A DNA stretch of 64,000 nt from the NCBI RefSeq assembly GCF_000007705.1, contig NC_005085.1:2427752-2491751 (forward strand), read 5' to 3'. The notes beneath the pieces are model-generated. The model saw nothing but the letters and a program-made list of their open reading frames with translations, searched no databases and had not been told where the DNA came from. Each line of letters starts with the position of its first letter. Position 1 is the stretch's first letter. A program made the translations under genes and the position numbers. This DNA comes from Chromobacterium violaceum ATCC 12472 (GTDB lineage Bacteria > Pseudomonadota > Gammaproteobacteria > Burkholderiales > Chromobacteriaceae). Shown piece after piece: positions 41,608-50,690 of the stretch.

Positions 41608-42690
41608 TCAATCCCAGCTCAACGCCCCGCCAGTCTGATATTCAGTAACCCGCGTCTCAAAGAAGTTCTTTTCCTTCTTCAAGTCGATCATCTCGCTCAT
41701 CCACGGGAAGGGGTTGTTGACACCCGGGAACAGCGGGTCCAGGCCAATTTGCTGCATGCGGCGGTTGGCGATGAAGCGCAGGTATTCCTTGAACATGCTG
41801 GCGTTCAGGCCCAGCACGCCGCGCGGCATGGTGTCTTCGGCGTAGGCGTATTCCAGCTCGACGGCTTGCTTGAACAGGTCCACGATCTCGGCCTTGAAGC
41901 TGTCGGTCCACAGCAGCGGGTTTTCCAGCTTGATGGTGTTGATCAGGTCGATGCCGAAGTTGCAGTGCATGGACTCGTCGCGCAGGATGTACTGGTACTG
42001 TTCGGCGGCGCCGGTCATCTTGTTCTGGCGGCCCAGGGCCAGGATTTGCACGAAGCCGACGTAGAAGAACAGGCCTTCCATGATGCAGGCGAACACGATC
42101 AGGGATTTGAGCAGCTTCTGGTCGTTTTCGACGGTGCCGGTCTTGAATTCCGGGTTGCACAGCACGTCGATGAACGGGATCAGGAATTCGTCCTTGTCGC
42201 GGATGGACTTCACTTCGTGATAGGCGTTGAACACTTCGCCTTCGTCCAGGCCCAGGCTTTCCACGATGTATTGGTAGGCGTGGGTGTGGATGGCTTCGTC
42301 AAAGGCCTGGCGCAGCAGGAACTGGCGGCATTCCGGGCTGGTGATCTGGCGATAGGTGCCCAGCACGATGTTGTTTGCGGCCAGGGAATCCGCGGTGACG
42401 AAGAAGCCCAGGTTGCGCTTGACGATGCGCATTTCGTCTTCGGTCAGCTGGCCGGTTTTCCATTGTTCGATGTCGCGCTGCATGTTCACTTCCTGCGGCA
42501 TCCAGTGGTTGGCGCACTGCGCCAGGTACTTTTCCCAAGCCCACTTGTGCTTGAACGGTACCAGCTGGTTGACGTCGGTCGTGCCGTTGATCACCTTCTT
42601 GTCCACCACGTTTACGCGGCCGGTGCCATGGGCGTCCATGGAGGAGGGGGCGGCGGACGGGGCGGGGACGGCGTCTTCGAAATTCAGCAT
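41608..42690 (-). CDS. nrdB: Ribonucleoside-diphosphate reductase class Ia, beta subunit
   Basis: A 360-residue R2 protein that houses the di-iron/tyrosyl-radical cofactor for deoxynucleotide synthesis. Iron ligands lie in [22 protein letters not shown] and [11 protein letters not shown], with the radical Tyr next to the first set. The C-terminal tail ([18 protein letters not shown]) carries the residues that bind NrdA and relay the radical. It lies 1.4 kb downstream of nrdA with three small genes between, all on the minus strand. Confidence 0.97.
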   Translation of the reverse strand: MLNFEDAVPAPSAAPSSMDAHGTGRVNVVDKKVINGTTDVNQLVPFKHKWAWEKYLAQCANHWMPQEVNMQRDIEQWKTGQLTEDEMRIVKRNLGFFVTADSLAANNIVLGTYRQITSPECRQFLLRQAFDEAIHTHAYQYIVESLGLDEGEVFNAYHEVKSIRDKDEFLIPFIDVLCNPEFKTGTVENDQKLLKSLIVFACIMEGLFFYVGFVQILALGRQNKMTGAAEQYQYILRDESMHCNFGIDLINTIKLENPLLWTDSFKAEIVDLFKQAVELEYAYAEDTMPRGVLGLNASMFKEYLRFIANRRMQQIGLDPLFPGVNNPFPWMSEMIDLKKEKNFFETRVTEYQTGGALSWD

Positions 42691-42736
42691 GGGTGCTCCT
42701 GATTCTTGGTTTTGCCGCGCGGGCGCGGCGGTTTGC

Positions 42737-42952
42737 TTATGCGGTTTTTACGGCTGGTTCTGCTTGCGGCGTCTGCATGGCCTGGGCCGGCTGCAGCTGG
42801 CTTTGCCGCGTGATTTCTATGCTGCCCGGCGCGGCCGGCGCATCGTCCGGCGGCGCGGCCTGCACGCTGAGGGCGTGGGCGCCGGCGTCGGCCACCAGCG
42901 GCCGGCGGCCGCTCACGCTTTTGCGCAACAGGTAATAGGCGGTGGTGCTCAT
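42737..42952 (-). CDS. Small hypothetical protein between nrdA and nrdB, 71 aa
   Basis: A Pro/Ala/Gln-rich peptide ([20 protein letters not shown]..., [17 protein letters not shown]-terminal [12 protein letters not shown]), probably disordered. It lies 14 bases after the coiled-coil gene and 46 before nrdB on the same strand. No family recognised and composition is biased, so coding status is moderately sure. Confidence 0.5.
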   Translation of the reverse strand: MSTTAYYLLRKSVSGRRPLVADAGAHALSVQAAPPDDAPAAPGSIEITRQSQLQPAQAMQTPQAEPAVKTA

Positions 42953-42966
42953 GGCGTCTCCGGCGG

Positions 42967-43362
42967 CTAGAAGCGCAGTTGCTGGGCCAGCTGGCGGATC
43001 AGCCTGCGTTCACAGGCCTCTTCCTGCTCCACCTGGTCTTGCAGCCGCCGGCGCTGGGCGCGCAAGGCCAGCAGCTGGCGGTATTGCTGATTGGCCACGG
43101 CCAGGTCTTCCTTCAGTTCTTCAATCTGTTGCTGCAGCTCTTCCGGCTGGCAGTAGGCCACCAGGGTGTCGCCTTCTATCCAGGCCTTGCGCCACAGCTG
43201 GGCGCGGGGCAGGCGGCGGGACTCGTTGAAGAAGTCTTTCCACTCGTTTGGCGGCGCGGCGTTCAGTTGCAGGTACATGTTGAACAGCAGGAACTGCTTG
43301 TCCGGGTTGTGCGACTTTTCTTCGCAGAATCCGGTAATGCCGATGTTTTCAAATGTCTGCAT
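42967..43362 (-). CDS. Coiled-coil protein between nrdA and nrdB, 131 aa
   Basis: The N-terminal half (FENIGITGFCEEKSHNPDKQFLLFNMYLQL, EWKDFFNESRRLPRAQLWRKAW) is globular. Residues ~75-125 form a Gln/Glu-rich coiled coil (EELQQQIEELKEDLAVANQQYRQLLALRAQRRRLQDQVEQEE). No family recognised. The tight same-strand placement suggests co-transcription with the nrd genes. Confidence 0.65.
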   Translation of the reverse strand: MQTFENIGITGFCEEKSHNPDKQFLLFNMYLQLNAAPPNEWKDFFNESRRLPRAQLWRKAWIEGDTLVAYCQPEELQQQIEELKEDLAVANQQYRQLLALRAQRRRLQDQVEQEEACERRLIRQLAQQLRF

Positions 43363-43423
43363 CTGACCCTCCCATGGCGCTGCCTGTTGCTTTGTCCGCC
43401 GAACCCGGCCGACACCTGCCGCG

Positions 43424-43849
43424 CTAGCCGGCCTCGGCTTGCGGCTGCGGCGACGGCGTGGCCATCGCCTGCTGCTCCGGCGCGGTGTCGTATTGCACCA
43501 CGCCGTAGATCTTCCATTGTCCGGCCACCCGTTTCAGGTGGTAGCCGGTGCGGTAGCGCCAGGGCGGCTGGCCGTGGCGTTCCACGGTCCACAGCAGGGT
43601 GGCGCAGGCTGCGTCGCGGCCCATCGGCAGCACGCTTTCCATTTGGTGCGCGGCGCCGGCGAAGCCCTGGGATCGATACCACTCCAGCAGGGCCGCGGTG
43701 GTGGCGCGCAGCGAGTACATGTCCTGCCAGCTGGCCAGGTCGCCGTGGTGGATGGCGGTGAAAGGCACGGTGAAGCGCGAGATCACGGCATCCACGTCCA
43801 GCTGCGAATAGCTTTGCCGGTATTGCTCGAAAAATGCTTCCAGGCTCAT
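43424..43849 (-). CDS. NTF2-like/SnoaL-fold protein
   Basis: A 141-residue protein with the NTF2-like pattern: FFEQYRQSYSQLDVDAVISRFTVPFTAIHHGD, a central helix, then strands LLWTVERHGQPPWRYRTGYHLKRVAGQWKIYGVVQYD. Such folds are small enzymes, ligand binders or association domains. The C-terminal Pro/Gln tail is probably disordered. ATG 43849 is the best supported start, though the ribosome site is weak. Confidence 0.75.
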   Translation of the reverse strand: MSLEAFFEQYRQSYSQLDVDAVISRFTVPFTAIHHGDLASWQDMYSLRATTAALLEWYRSQGFAGAAHQMESVLPMGRDAACATLLWTVERHGQPPWRYRTGYHLKRVAGQWKIYGVVQYDTAPEQQAMATPSPQPQAEAG

Positions 43850-44024
43850 TGCGGGGCTTTCGTCTCGTTTCTGGGTCGGGGCACGGCATTTTTCCAGCCC
43901 GCCGCCATGCGCGCGGGGCCGGGGCTTGCATCCCGAAACCACCTGGAGGCCAAGCGGCTTGAGGATGGAGAGGCTTGCGCCTCCCGGTTTGGCTTAACCT
44001 CGCGAGAGATTTTGCCCATTCGGC

Positions 44025-44048
44025 GGAACGCCCCTTGCGGGGTGTTCC
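44025..44048 (-). terminator. Hairpin at the end of nrdA
   Basis: A ten-base imperfect stem GGAACGCCCC / GGGGTGTTCC with a TTGC loop, 18 bases beyond the nrdA stop. It has no T-run, so it may attenuate or stabilise the nrdA message rather than fully stop transcription. Confidence 0.45.
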
Positions 44049-44065
44049 ACCTTACGAAACCTGCC

Positions 44066-46912
44066 TTACTGGCAGCTCTCGCAATCGGGGTTGTCGATGC
44101 TGCAGAACTTGGCGTCGGTGGCCGGGGTGTTGTCCACCGCGGCTGCCGGCGCGGTTTGCGCCTGGCTGGACACGGCGTTCAGCTCGCCGCCGCGGCCGGT
44201 GGACTTCTCGGCGCTGGTGGCGGCCAGGGTGCGCAGGTAGTAGGTGGTCTTCAGACCGCGCAGCCAAGCGTGCTTGTACAGCTCGTCCAGTTTCTTGCCG
44301 GAAGCGCCGGCCATGTACAGGTTCAGCGACTGGGCCTGGTCGATCCACTTCTGGCGGCGGGAAGCCGCTTCCACCAGCCATTTCGGGTCCACTTCGAAGG
44401 CGGTGGCGTAGATGGCTTTCAGTTCGGCCGGCACACGGTCGATCTGGCCCAGGCTGCCGTCGAAGTACTTCAGGTCGGCCACCATCACTTCGTCCCACAG
44501 GCCGGCGGCCTTCAGGTCGCGCACCAGGTATTCGTTGGTGACGGTGAATTCGCCGGACAGGTTGGACTTCACGAACAGGTTCTGGTAGGTCGGCTCGATG
44601 GACGCGGACACGCCGATGATGTTGGCGATGGTCGCGGTCGGGGCGATGGCCAGGCAGTTGCTGTTGCGCATGCCGTGCTGCTTGATGCGCTCGCGCAGCT
44701 TGTTCCAGTCCATGCGCTCGGTGCGGTCCACTTCCAGGTAGCCGCCGCGCTCGGCCGCCAGCAGGTTGATGCTGTCGTGCGGCAGCACGCCGCGGTCCCA
44801 CAGGCTGCCGCTGTACGACGGGTAGCGGCCGCGCTCTTCGGCCAGCTCGGTGGAGGCCAGGTACGCGAAGTAAGCCACCATTTCCATGGATTCGTCGGCG
44901 AATTCCACGGCGGCGTTGGAGCCGTACGGCACGCGCTTGATGTGCAGGCAGTCCTGGAAGCCCATGATGCCCATGCCCACCGGACGGTGCTTCAGGTTGG
45001 AATTGCGCGCCTTCTTCACCGGGTAGAAGTTGATGTCGATCACGTTGTCCAGCATGCGCAGCGCGGTGCGGATGGTGCGCTGCAGCTTGTCGGCGTCCAG
45101 GCTGCCGTCTTCCTTCAGGTGAGCGGACAGGTTCACGGAGCCCAGGTTGCAGACGGCGATTTCGTCGTCATTGGTGTTCAGCGTGATTTCGGTGCACAGG
45201 TTGGAGCTGTGGACCACGCCCATGTGCTGCTGCGGGCTGCGGATGTTGCACGGGTCCTTGAAGGTCACCCACGGGTGGCCGGTTTCGAACAGCATGGTCA
45301 GCATTTTGCGCCACAGGCTCAGGGCCGGGATGCGCTTGTACACCTTCAGCTCGCCGCGCGCGCCGCGGGCTTCGTAGGCGGTGTAGGCCTTTTCGAAAGC
45401 CTGGCCGTACAGGTCGTGCAGGTCCGGGGTTTCGGACGGGGAGAACAGGCTCCAGTCGCCGCCTTCCATCACGCGCTTCATGAACAGGTCCGGAATCCAG
45501 TTGGCGGTGTTCATGTCGTGGGTGCGGCGGCGGTCGTCGCCGGTGTTCTTGCGCAGCTCGAGGAATTCCTCGATGTCGGCGTGCCAGGTTTCCAGGTAGG
45601 CGCATACGGCGCCCTTGCGCTTGCCGCCCTGGTTCACCGCCACGGCGGTGTCGTTCACCACCTTCAGGAACGGCACCACGCCTTGCGATTTGCCGTTGGT
45701 GCCCTTGATGTGCGAGCCCATGGCGCGCACCGGGGTCCAGTCGTTGCCCAGGCCGCCGGCGAACTTGGACAGCAGCGCGTTTTCCTTGATGCCTTCGTAG
45801 ATGCCGTCCAGGTCATCGGCGATGGTGGTCAGGTAGCAGCTGGACAGCTGGCTGCGGCGGGTGCCGGAGTTGAACAGCGTCGGGGTGGACGACATGAAGT
45901 CGAAGCTGGACAGCACCTTGTAGAACTCGATGGCGCGGTCTTCGCGGTTCACTTCGTTCAGCGCCAGGCCCATGGCGACGCGCATGTAGAAGGCCTGCGG
46001 CATTTCGATGCGGGTGCCGTCCACGTGCAGGAAGTAGCGGTCGTACAGGGTTTGCAGGCCCAGGTAGCCGAATTGCAGGTCGCGTTCGGCGTCCAGCGCC
46101 GCGCCCAGCTTTTTCAGGTCGTATTCGGCTAGCTTTTCGTCCAGCAGCTCGGCGGCGATGCCCTTCTTGATGTAGTCGGCGAAGTAGGGCGCGTATTGCT
46201 TGCCCATTTCGTCCTGGCTCACGGCCTCGCCCAGGATTTCCAGGCGGATGTTGCCCATCAGCAGGCGGGCGGTCACGTAATCGTAGGCCGGGTCTTGCTC
46301 GATCATGGAGCGGGCGGCCAGGATGGCGGACTTGCCCACTTCTTCTTCCGGCACGCCGTCGTAGATGTTCTTCAGGGTTTCGGCCAGGATCGCGTCCACG
46401 TCGATGCCGGCCAGGTTCTTGCTGGCGGCTTCGATGCTGGCGCGCAGGCGCGGCACGTCCAGCGGCAGCTTGCGGCCGTCCTTGCGCAGCACGTTGATCT
46501 GCACGCTGGTCAGCGCTTCGCCGCGGGCGGCGCGCTCTTGCGAGCGCTGTTCGCGGTACAGCACGTAGGCGCGGGCCACGTCATGCTCGCCAAAGCGCAT
46601 CAGCGACAGCTCAACCTGGTCCTGGATGTCTTCGATGTGGATGGCGCCGCCTTCCGGCTTGCGGCGCATCAGCGCGTTGACCACCTGTTCGGTCAGCTGG
46701 GCCACCTTGTCGCGGATGCTGGCGGAAGTGGCGCCTTGATTCCCCATCACGGCCAGGAAGGCCTTGGTCATGGCGATGGAGATCTTGACGGGTTCGAACG
46801 GCACCACCGCGCCATTGCGTCGGATGGTCTTGTACAGGCTGAAATCGGCTTGCGGCGCTGCTGCGCGGCCGAGTTCCGCGGCGGTTTGCCCTTCAAAGGT
46901 GGTCAGTTGCAT
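44066..46912 (-). CDS. nrdA: Ribonucleoside-diphosphate reductase class Ia, alpha subunit
   Basis: A 948-residue R1 catalytic subunit, longer than the 761-residue E. coli protein because of two N-terminal ATP-cone domains (~25-115, TIRRNGAVVPFEPVKI; ~130-220, INVLRKDGRKLPLDVPRL), as in Pseudomonas aeruginosa. The catalytic core follows (SSCYLTTIADDLDGIYEGI, NLCTEITLNTND, active-site region near PVGMGIMGFQD), with redox cysteines near the end (DNPDCESCQ). It makes dNDPs from NDPs with NrdB. GAGGG precedes the ATG. DnaA-like and NrdR-like boxes lie upstream. Confidence 0.97.
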   Translation of the reverse strand: MQLTTFEGQTAAELGRAAAPQADFSLYKTIRRNGAVVPFEPVKISIAMTKAFLAVMGNQGATSASIRDKVAQLTEQVVNALMRRKPEGGAIHIEDIQDQVELSLMRFGEHDVARAYVLYREQRSQERAARGEALTSVQINVLRKDGRKLPLDVPRLRASIEAASKNLAGIDVDAILAETLKNIYDGVPEEEVGKSAILAARSMIEQDPAYDYVTARLLMGNIRLEILGEAVSQDEMGKQYAPYFADYIKKGIAAELLDEKLAEYDLKKLGAALDAERDLQFGYLGLQTLYDRYFLHVDGTRIEMPQAFYMRVAMGLALNEVNREDRAIEFYKVLSSFDFMSSTPTLFNSGTRRSQLSSCYLTTIADDLDGIYEGIKENALLSKFAGGLGNDWTPVRAMGSHIKGTNGKSQGVVPFLKVVNDTAVAVNQGGKRKGAVCAYLETWHADIEEFLELRKNTGDDRRRTHDMNTANWIPDLFMKRVMEGGDWSLFSPSETPDLHDLYGQAFEKAYTAYEARGARGELKVYKRIPALSLWRKMLTMLFETGHPWVTFKDPCNIRSPQQHMGVVHSSNLCTEITLNTNDDEIAVCNLGSVNLSAHLKEDGSLDADKLQRTIRTALRMLDNVIDINFYPVKKARNSNLKHRPVGMGIMGFQDCLHIKRVPYGSNAAVEFADESMEMVAYFAYLASTELAEERGRYPSYSGSLWDRGVLPHDSINLLAAERGGYLEVDRTERMDWNKLRERIKQHGMRNSNCLAIAPTATIANIIGVSASIEPTYQNLFVKSNLSGEFTVTNEYLVRDLKAAGLWDEVMVADLKYFDGSLGQIDRVPAELKAIYATAFEVDPKWLVEAASRRQKWIDQAQSLNLYMAGASGKKLDELYKHAWLRGLKTTYYLRTLAATSAEKSTGRGGELNAVSSQAQTAPAAAVDNTPATDAKFCSIDNPDCESCQ

Positions 46913-46975
46913 GTATCCCTCGATAAAGAGAAGTTTACGTCCGGCCGCGCTGCTTTCTTGGAGGGCAGGTCGGCT

Positions 46976-47018
46976 TGTGGACAATTCTGTTGAAAAGCTG
47001 TGTGCGGGCTGTGGGTAA
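46976..47018. promoter_or_regulatory. Two DnaA-box-like sites upstream of nrdA
   Basis: TGTGGACAA (46976-46984) and TGTGGGTAA (47010-47018) are single-mismatch complements of TTATNCACA, both in the same orientation about 34 bases apart. DnaA control of nrdAB is established in E. coli; here it is inferred. Confidence 0.5.
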
Positions 47019-47066
47019 ACACAATATATACCGTCAGCACCGCTGAATCTGCCCAAATTCTAGTGG
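47019..47066. promoter_or_regulatory. Putative pair of NrdR boxes upstream of nrdA
   Basis: ACACAATATATACCGT (47019-47034) matches the NrdR consensus ACACwATATmTwGTGT at 14 of 16 positions. A weaker site, ending TAGTG (47051-47066), matches about 11 of 16. Their 32-base offset equals the three-turn spacing typical of NrdR pairs. NrdR would repress nrd genes when dATP is high. Confidence 0.6.
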
Positions 47067-47067
47067 T

Positions 47068-47428
47068 GGGGGTGACGTAGTTCAAGTCTTGACTTTGGCC
47101 GGAAATCTGGCAGCGAGGGCGGAAAGCCGCGCCGTTATTGGCTTTGCGGGGAAGCAAATTTTTTGGCGGGGAAAATGGCGCGCGGATGGGACCGTCAGAA
47201 AATTGCAGGAAACCTCGCATGCGCTAGCAGCTGTTGCCCATGATTGAATAGGCACTAGATGTTGTAGACATGCACTGTTGCGCGCCCGCTACGACTATGG
47301 CGTGAATTTGCGGAAGCGGCCTCCGCAAGGCAATGCGGGGGGAGGGGCGCCGTTTTCTGGAGGGGGAAGGGAGAAACGCGCGTTCGCGCCTCTCCGCCAA
47401 GGGAGGGCGCGAATGCCGAGTGAGGGGT
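47068..47428. other. Intergenic region between nrdA promoter and DUF3443 gene
   Basis: 360 bases; no gene, RNA or clear terminator supported. It probably contains the core promoter of nrdA at its left end. Confidence 0.5.
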
Positions 47429-48637
47429 TCACAGGCCGTTGAACGGTCCGGTCAACGTGGTTTTGCCGTCCGCGCTGGGTACCTTGGCGCCTTTCATCGC
47501 GAAGTAAAGCGTCTTGCCGTAGAAATAGGGCAGGCCGATCAGCACCATTCTGTCCTCGTGGCCGCCCAATTGGCCCAAGGCGGCGTAATGCTCGAAGTCT
47601 TTCTCCGCGGTCGGCGCGACGGTGAAGGCGTAGCCGGCGGTGGTCGCCCCCTTGTCATCCGTCACCGACATCGACACCACTTCCGGCTTGTCGGGGTTGT
47701 ACCACCATCGTCCCGGGTAGAGGGTGGATAGGCCGTTGAGGCTGGGGAAAGTCAGGGTGTTGGTGCCGCTGTCGAAGGCATCGTAATAGAGCGCGTTGAA
47801 TGTCGAGGCTGGCTTGGAACCGATCCGGAGCGTGATGCTCTTCATCCCCATGTCTTCATTGACGTAGGCTATCTTGGTGTTCGGCGCGAGCTTGTTGTTG
47901 TCCTCGGTGCCGATGCCCAGGATCAGCTTGCCGTTGCTGGACTCTTGCACGCGTCCATTGCTCAGCGCGTCCATCTGCAGGATCACGCCGTTGTTGTCGT
48001 CTGGCAGGCGGCCTACGGGGTTGGGCACTTGCTGCGTCTCTGCCAGGCGCTGCCGCGTGCAGCTTGAGGCGGTGCAGGTGTAATACAGCGGATTGTGGTC
48101 CAGCGTGTCCGGCGATACCCCTATGGTGCCGTTGGAGCCGAAATCTTCCACCGTATCCTCCAGCGGCCCCTGGGAGTTGCAGCCCAGAGGCGGGGCCGGC
48201 ACGCGGCTGTCGCCTATCAACTGGAAGGGCACCATTTTCCCGTATTGCGGCTTGGTGCCCCTGTCCAGAGTCGGATCCGTGCCCAGCCAGACGTCAGCCT
48301 GGGCCACGCTGCCCCAGGCGGCGCTCTGCACATATTGCAGGCACTCGGCGACAGCCATGCCGTGATGGGTTTCCGGCGCGAACGCCGTCCGCAGGCTGGG
48401 CTTTAAGGCTTCGCTCATGATGCGCAGGCCGGCGGCGCCGGTGTCCACCAGTATGTCCGGGATGGTCTGGCAGTGGTCGACGTCGGTGTGTCCCGGCAGG
48501 CACAGAGTGACGCTCACGGTTGGTTGATTGGCGGCCTGCACAACCGCATTGTGATGGACCCGCATGGGCAGCACATTGCTTGCCGCGCCGGCGCTGCTGG
48601 AGATGGCTGCGAGAGTGGCGATGAGTAGTTGGCGCAT
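47429..48637 (-). CDS. DUF3443 secreted protein
   Basis: A 402-residue exported protein: signal peptide MRQLLIATLAAISSSAGAAS, then a pepsin-like beta fold suggested by ILVDTGAAGLRIM (Asp-Thr-Gly) and VILQMDALSNG...GKLILGIG. Cysteine pairs (CLPGHTDVDHC, CTASSC) imply disulfides outside the cytoplasm. The family is paired with DUF2844 genes in Burkholderia and relatives; its role is unknown. AAAGGG before ATG 48637 fixes the start; an earlier ATG at 48652 overlaps the upstream stop. Confidence 0.85.
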   Translation of the reverse strand: MRQLLIATLAAISSSAGAASNVLPMRVHHNAVVQAANQPTVSVTLCLPGHTDVDHCQTIPDILVDTGAAGLRIMSEALKPSLRTAFAPETHHGMAVAECLQYVQSAAWGSVAQADVWLGTDPTLDRGTKPQYGKMVPFQLIGDSRVPAPPLGCNSQGPLEDTVEDFGSNGTIGVSPDTLDHNPLYYTCTASSCTRQRLAETQQVPNPVGRLPDDNNGVILQMDALSNGRVQESSNGKLILGIGTEDNNKLAPNTKIAYVNEDMGMKSITLRIGSKPASTFNALYYDAFDSGTNTLTFPSLNGLSTLYPGRWWYNPDKPEVVSMSVTDDKGATTAGYAFTVAPTAEKDFEHYAALGQLGGHEDRMVLIGLPYFYGKTLYFAMKGAKVPSADGKTTLTGPFNGL

Positions 48638-48648
48638 GATGATCCCTT

Positions 48649-49170
48649 TCATTTGATGTCCGCGGCGGAGAAACCGGCCGGAAGCAATTGCGGGACATAT
48701 GCGCTGCCGGCGAAGTTGGGCACCTTGCCGTAGGCTTTCACCACCAAGGTGGAGTTCGATACCGACAGCACGCGGCGCGAGACCTGGGCCGAGCGGCTTT
48801 TTTCCAGCGCCCGCAGCGAATTCCTGTAACTGGCGTAGTGGACCTGTCCGAACAGCTGTTGCAGATCGGGAATCGCGGGGCCATGCCAGGCGACGCCGAA
48901 TACCCGGCCCTGGTATAGATACTCCCGCACGGCGGTGCCGTCCTGGGTGGAAAAGGCCTTGATCTGGTAGCCGACGCCCTGAGGCGTGACATCCACGGGC
49001 TGCGGGGCGGATTGCTGGATGCTCCTTGCCCGGGAGGGCGGACCGCTCAGCGCGGCCAGATCCTGGTTCACGCTGCTTGCGCTGCCGCCCAGCGAGGCCA
49101 GCGCGGCAAGGGGCGACAATAACAGAACAGTGCAGATACCTGGTTTCGAAAGCGATGTTTTCCAAGACAT
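48649..49170 (-). CDS. DUF2844 secreted protein
   Basis: A 173-residue exported protein with signal peptide ICTVLLLSPLAALASLGG and a small beta-rich domain (GVGYQIKAFSTQDGTAVREYLYQGRVFGVAWHGPAIPDLQQLFG). This matches the DUF2844 family, usually encoded directly before DUF3443 as here (the genes are only 11 bases apart). Function unknown; presumed periplasmic or secreted. Confidence 0.85.
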   Translation of the reverse strand: MSWKTSLSKPGICTVLLLSPLAALASLGGSASSVNQDLAALSGPPSRARSIQQSAPQPVDVTPQGVGYQIKAFSTQDGTAVREYLYQGRVFGVAWHGPAIPDLQQLFGQVHYASYRNSLRALEKSRSAQVSRRVLSVSNSTLVVKAYGKVPNFAGSAYVPQLLPAGFSAADIK

Positions 49171-49658
49171 ATTCGTGCATACCTCATGTTTGGGCGCCAT
49201 TGCGACGAGATGGTCCGGCCGATATCGCTCTGCTGCGATCACGTCTGTCAGGGCCGCGCCGGCGAGTGGTGGGAATGGCCTGAGAAGCGCATTCAGTCCC
49301 AGGCGGGAAAGTCGGGATGATTCATGCCTCCTTAGTCGGATGGAATGGCAGGGGTACGCTATCCAAAAGCAACTGACGGTAAATATTGAGTCGGTTGTTT
49401 TTCATCCGAATCCGATGCCGGAAAGCGCCACCCGGCACGCCGAAGACACGCATTGAAAGGCAATGCCGGCGAGGCTTTCAGGCGGCTCGGAGAGGCGGCG
49501 CGAGAGGGGAGCTCAGGGGGAGGGGCGGATTTCGGAATAGTCTGATAGCCATCGCCGGGCTCCAGGCGGCGTTGGGCGGCCCCGTAGCATTTGGCCTGCG
49601 GTCACGCTCTGGGATGGTCCCGGAGGCGGCCTTACCCATCTGCCTGAAAGGAAACGGC
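49171..49658. other. Divergent intergenic region
   Basis: About 490 bases between DUF2844 and the ABC importer operon. It should hold promoters for both; no operator or gene is recognisable. AAAGGAAACGGC at the right end is the ribosome site of the binding-protein gene. Confidence 0.5.
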
Positions 49659-50690
49659 ATGCGTTTTTATTCGAACCGAACCCTGCGCTGGGCTGGCGCG
49701 ATCTGTCTGTGTTCGACGCTGTCGGCGCAGGCGGCGCCGGCGCTGGAGAAAAAAGAGATCTCCATCGCCGTCGGCGGCCTGGGCACGCTGTATTACCTCC
49801 CGCTGGTCATCGCGGAGCAGCGCGGCTATTTCCGCGATCAGGGGCTGAAGGTGTCGATTGCGGATCTGCCGGGCGGCGCCAAGGCGTTGCAGGCATTGAT
49901 GGGCGGCAGCGCGGACTTCGCGGCGGGTTCGTTCGAGCATGTGTTGCAGATGCAGGCCAAAGGCGTGCCGATCCAGTCCATCGTCACGCAGGGGGATAGG
50001 CCGGGGTTGGTGCTGATGATGCGCAAGGACAAGGCGGCCGGCTGGCGGTCTCCGGCCAGCCTGAAGGGTTTGAAAGTGGGCGTGAGCGCGCCCGGTTCGG
50101 GCACGCATCTGTTCCTGAATGCCTTGCTGGCGAAGGCGGGGCTGGCTGCCGACGCCGTATCGGCGATCGGCGTCGGCACGGGCGCGACGGCGGTGGCCGC
50201 GTTGAAGCGGGGAGAGATCGACGCGCTGGTGGCCGTCGACCCCAGCGTCAGCTTGCTGGAGCAGGATGGCGCGGCGGTGACCAAGGTCGATACCCGCGAA
50301 CAGGCCGGCGCCAAGGCCGTGTACGGCGGCGCCTGCGCGGCGGGCTCCATCTATGCCCGGGCCGGCTTCATCCTGCGCCACCCGAGAACGACGCAGGCGG
50401 TCGCCAACGCCATGGTCAGGGCGCTGAGATGGTTGAAACAGGCGACTCCCGCGCAGGTGGCTGCGGCAGTGCCTGCCGCGTTGCGCGGCGATCGGCCGGG
50501 GATTTATCAACTGGCGCTGGCCAGGAATTCGGGGGGATACACCGCCGACGGCGTGATGAGCGAGGATGCGGCGCGGCACGCGTACCAGTTCCTGTTGCCG
50601 GCCTATCCGGCGTTGAGCAAGGTGCGGCTGGAGCAAAGCTACGACAACCGCTTCGCGCTGCGCGCCAGCAGTCTGCCGGAGCGGCCGTGA
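49659..50690 (+). CDS. ABC transporter substrate-binding protein, SsuA/TauA/NMT1-like
   Basis: A 343-residue periplasmic protein: signal peptide LRWAGAICLCSTLSAQAAPA, then the NMT1/THI5-type fold (ISIAVGGLGTLYYLPLVIAEQRGYFRDQGLKV, GGAKALQALMGGSADFAAGSFEHVLQMQAKG, LKGLKVGVSAPGSGTHLFLNALL). Such proteins bind sulfonates, nitrate, taurine, pyrimidine precursors or similar. No desulfonation enzyme is adjacent, so the ligand is open. It overlaps the ATPase gene (GTGA), forming a three-gene import operon. Confidence 0.9.
   Translation: MRFYSNRTLRWAGAICLCSTLSAQAAPALEKKEISIAVGGLGTLYYLPLVIAEQRGYFRDQGLKVSIADLPGGAKALQALMGGSADFAAGSFEHVLQMQAKGVPIQSIVTQGDRPGLVLMMRKDKAAGWRSPASLKGLKVGVSAPGSGTHLFLNALLAKAGLAADAVSAIGVGTGATAVAALKRGEIDALVAVDPSVSLLEQDGAAVTKVDTREQAGAKAVYGGACAAGSIYARAGFILRHPRTTQAVANAMVRALRWLKQATPAQVAAAVPAALRGDRPGIYQLALARNSGGYTADGVMSEDAARHAYQFLLPAYPALSKVRLEQSYDNRFALRASSLPERP

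Noticed and set aside
43439..46132. Plus-strand open frame of 897 codons across nrdA
   Set aside because: It is antisense to nrdA and its composition simply mirrors codon bias; the nrdA protein is unmistakable.
46976..47018. Possible replication origin
   Set aside because: Only two DnaA-like boxes, no AT-rich unwinding element and no dnaA/dnaN genes; promoter control of nrdA is the better reading.
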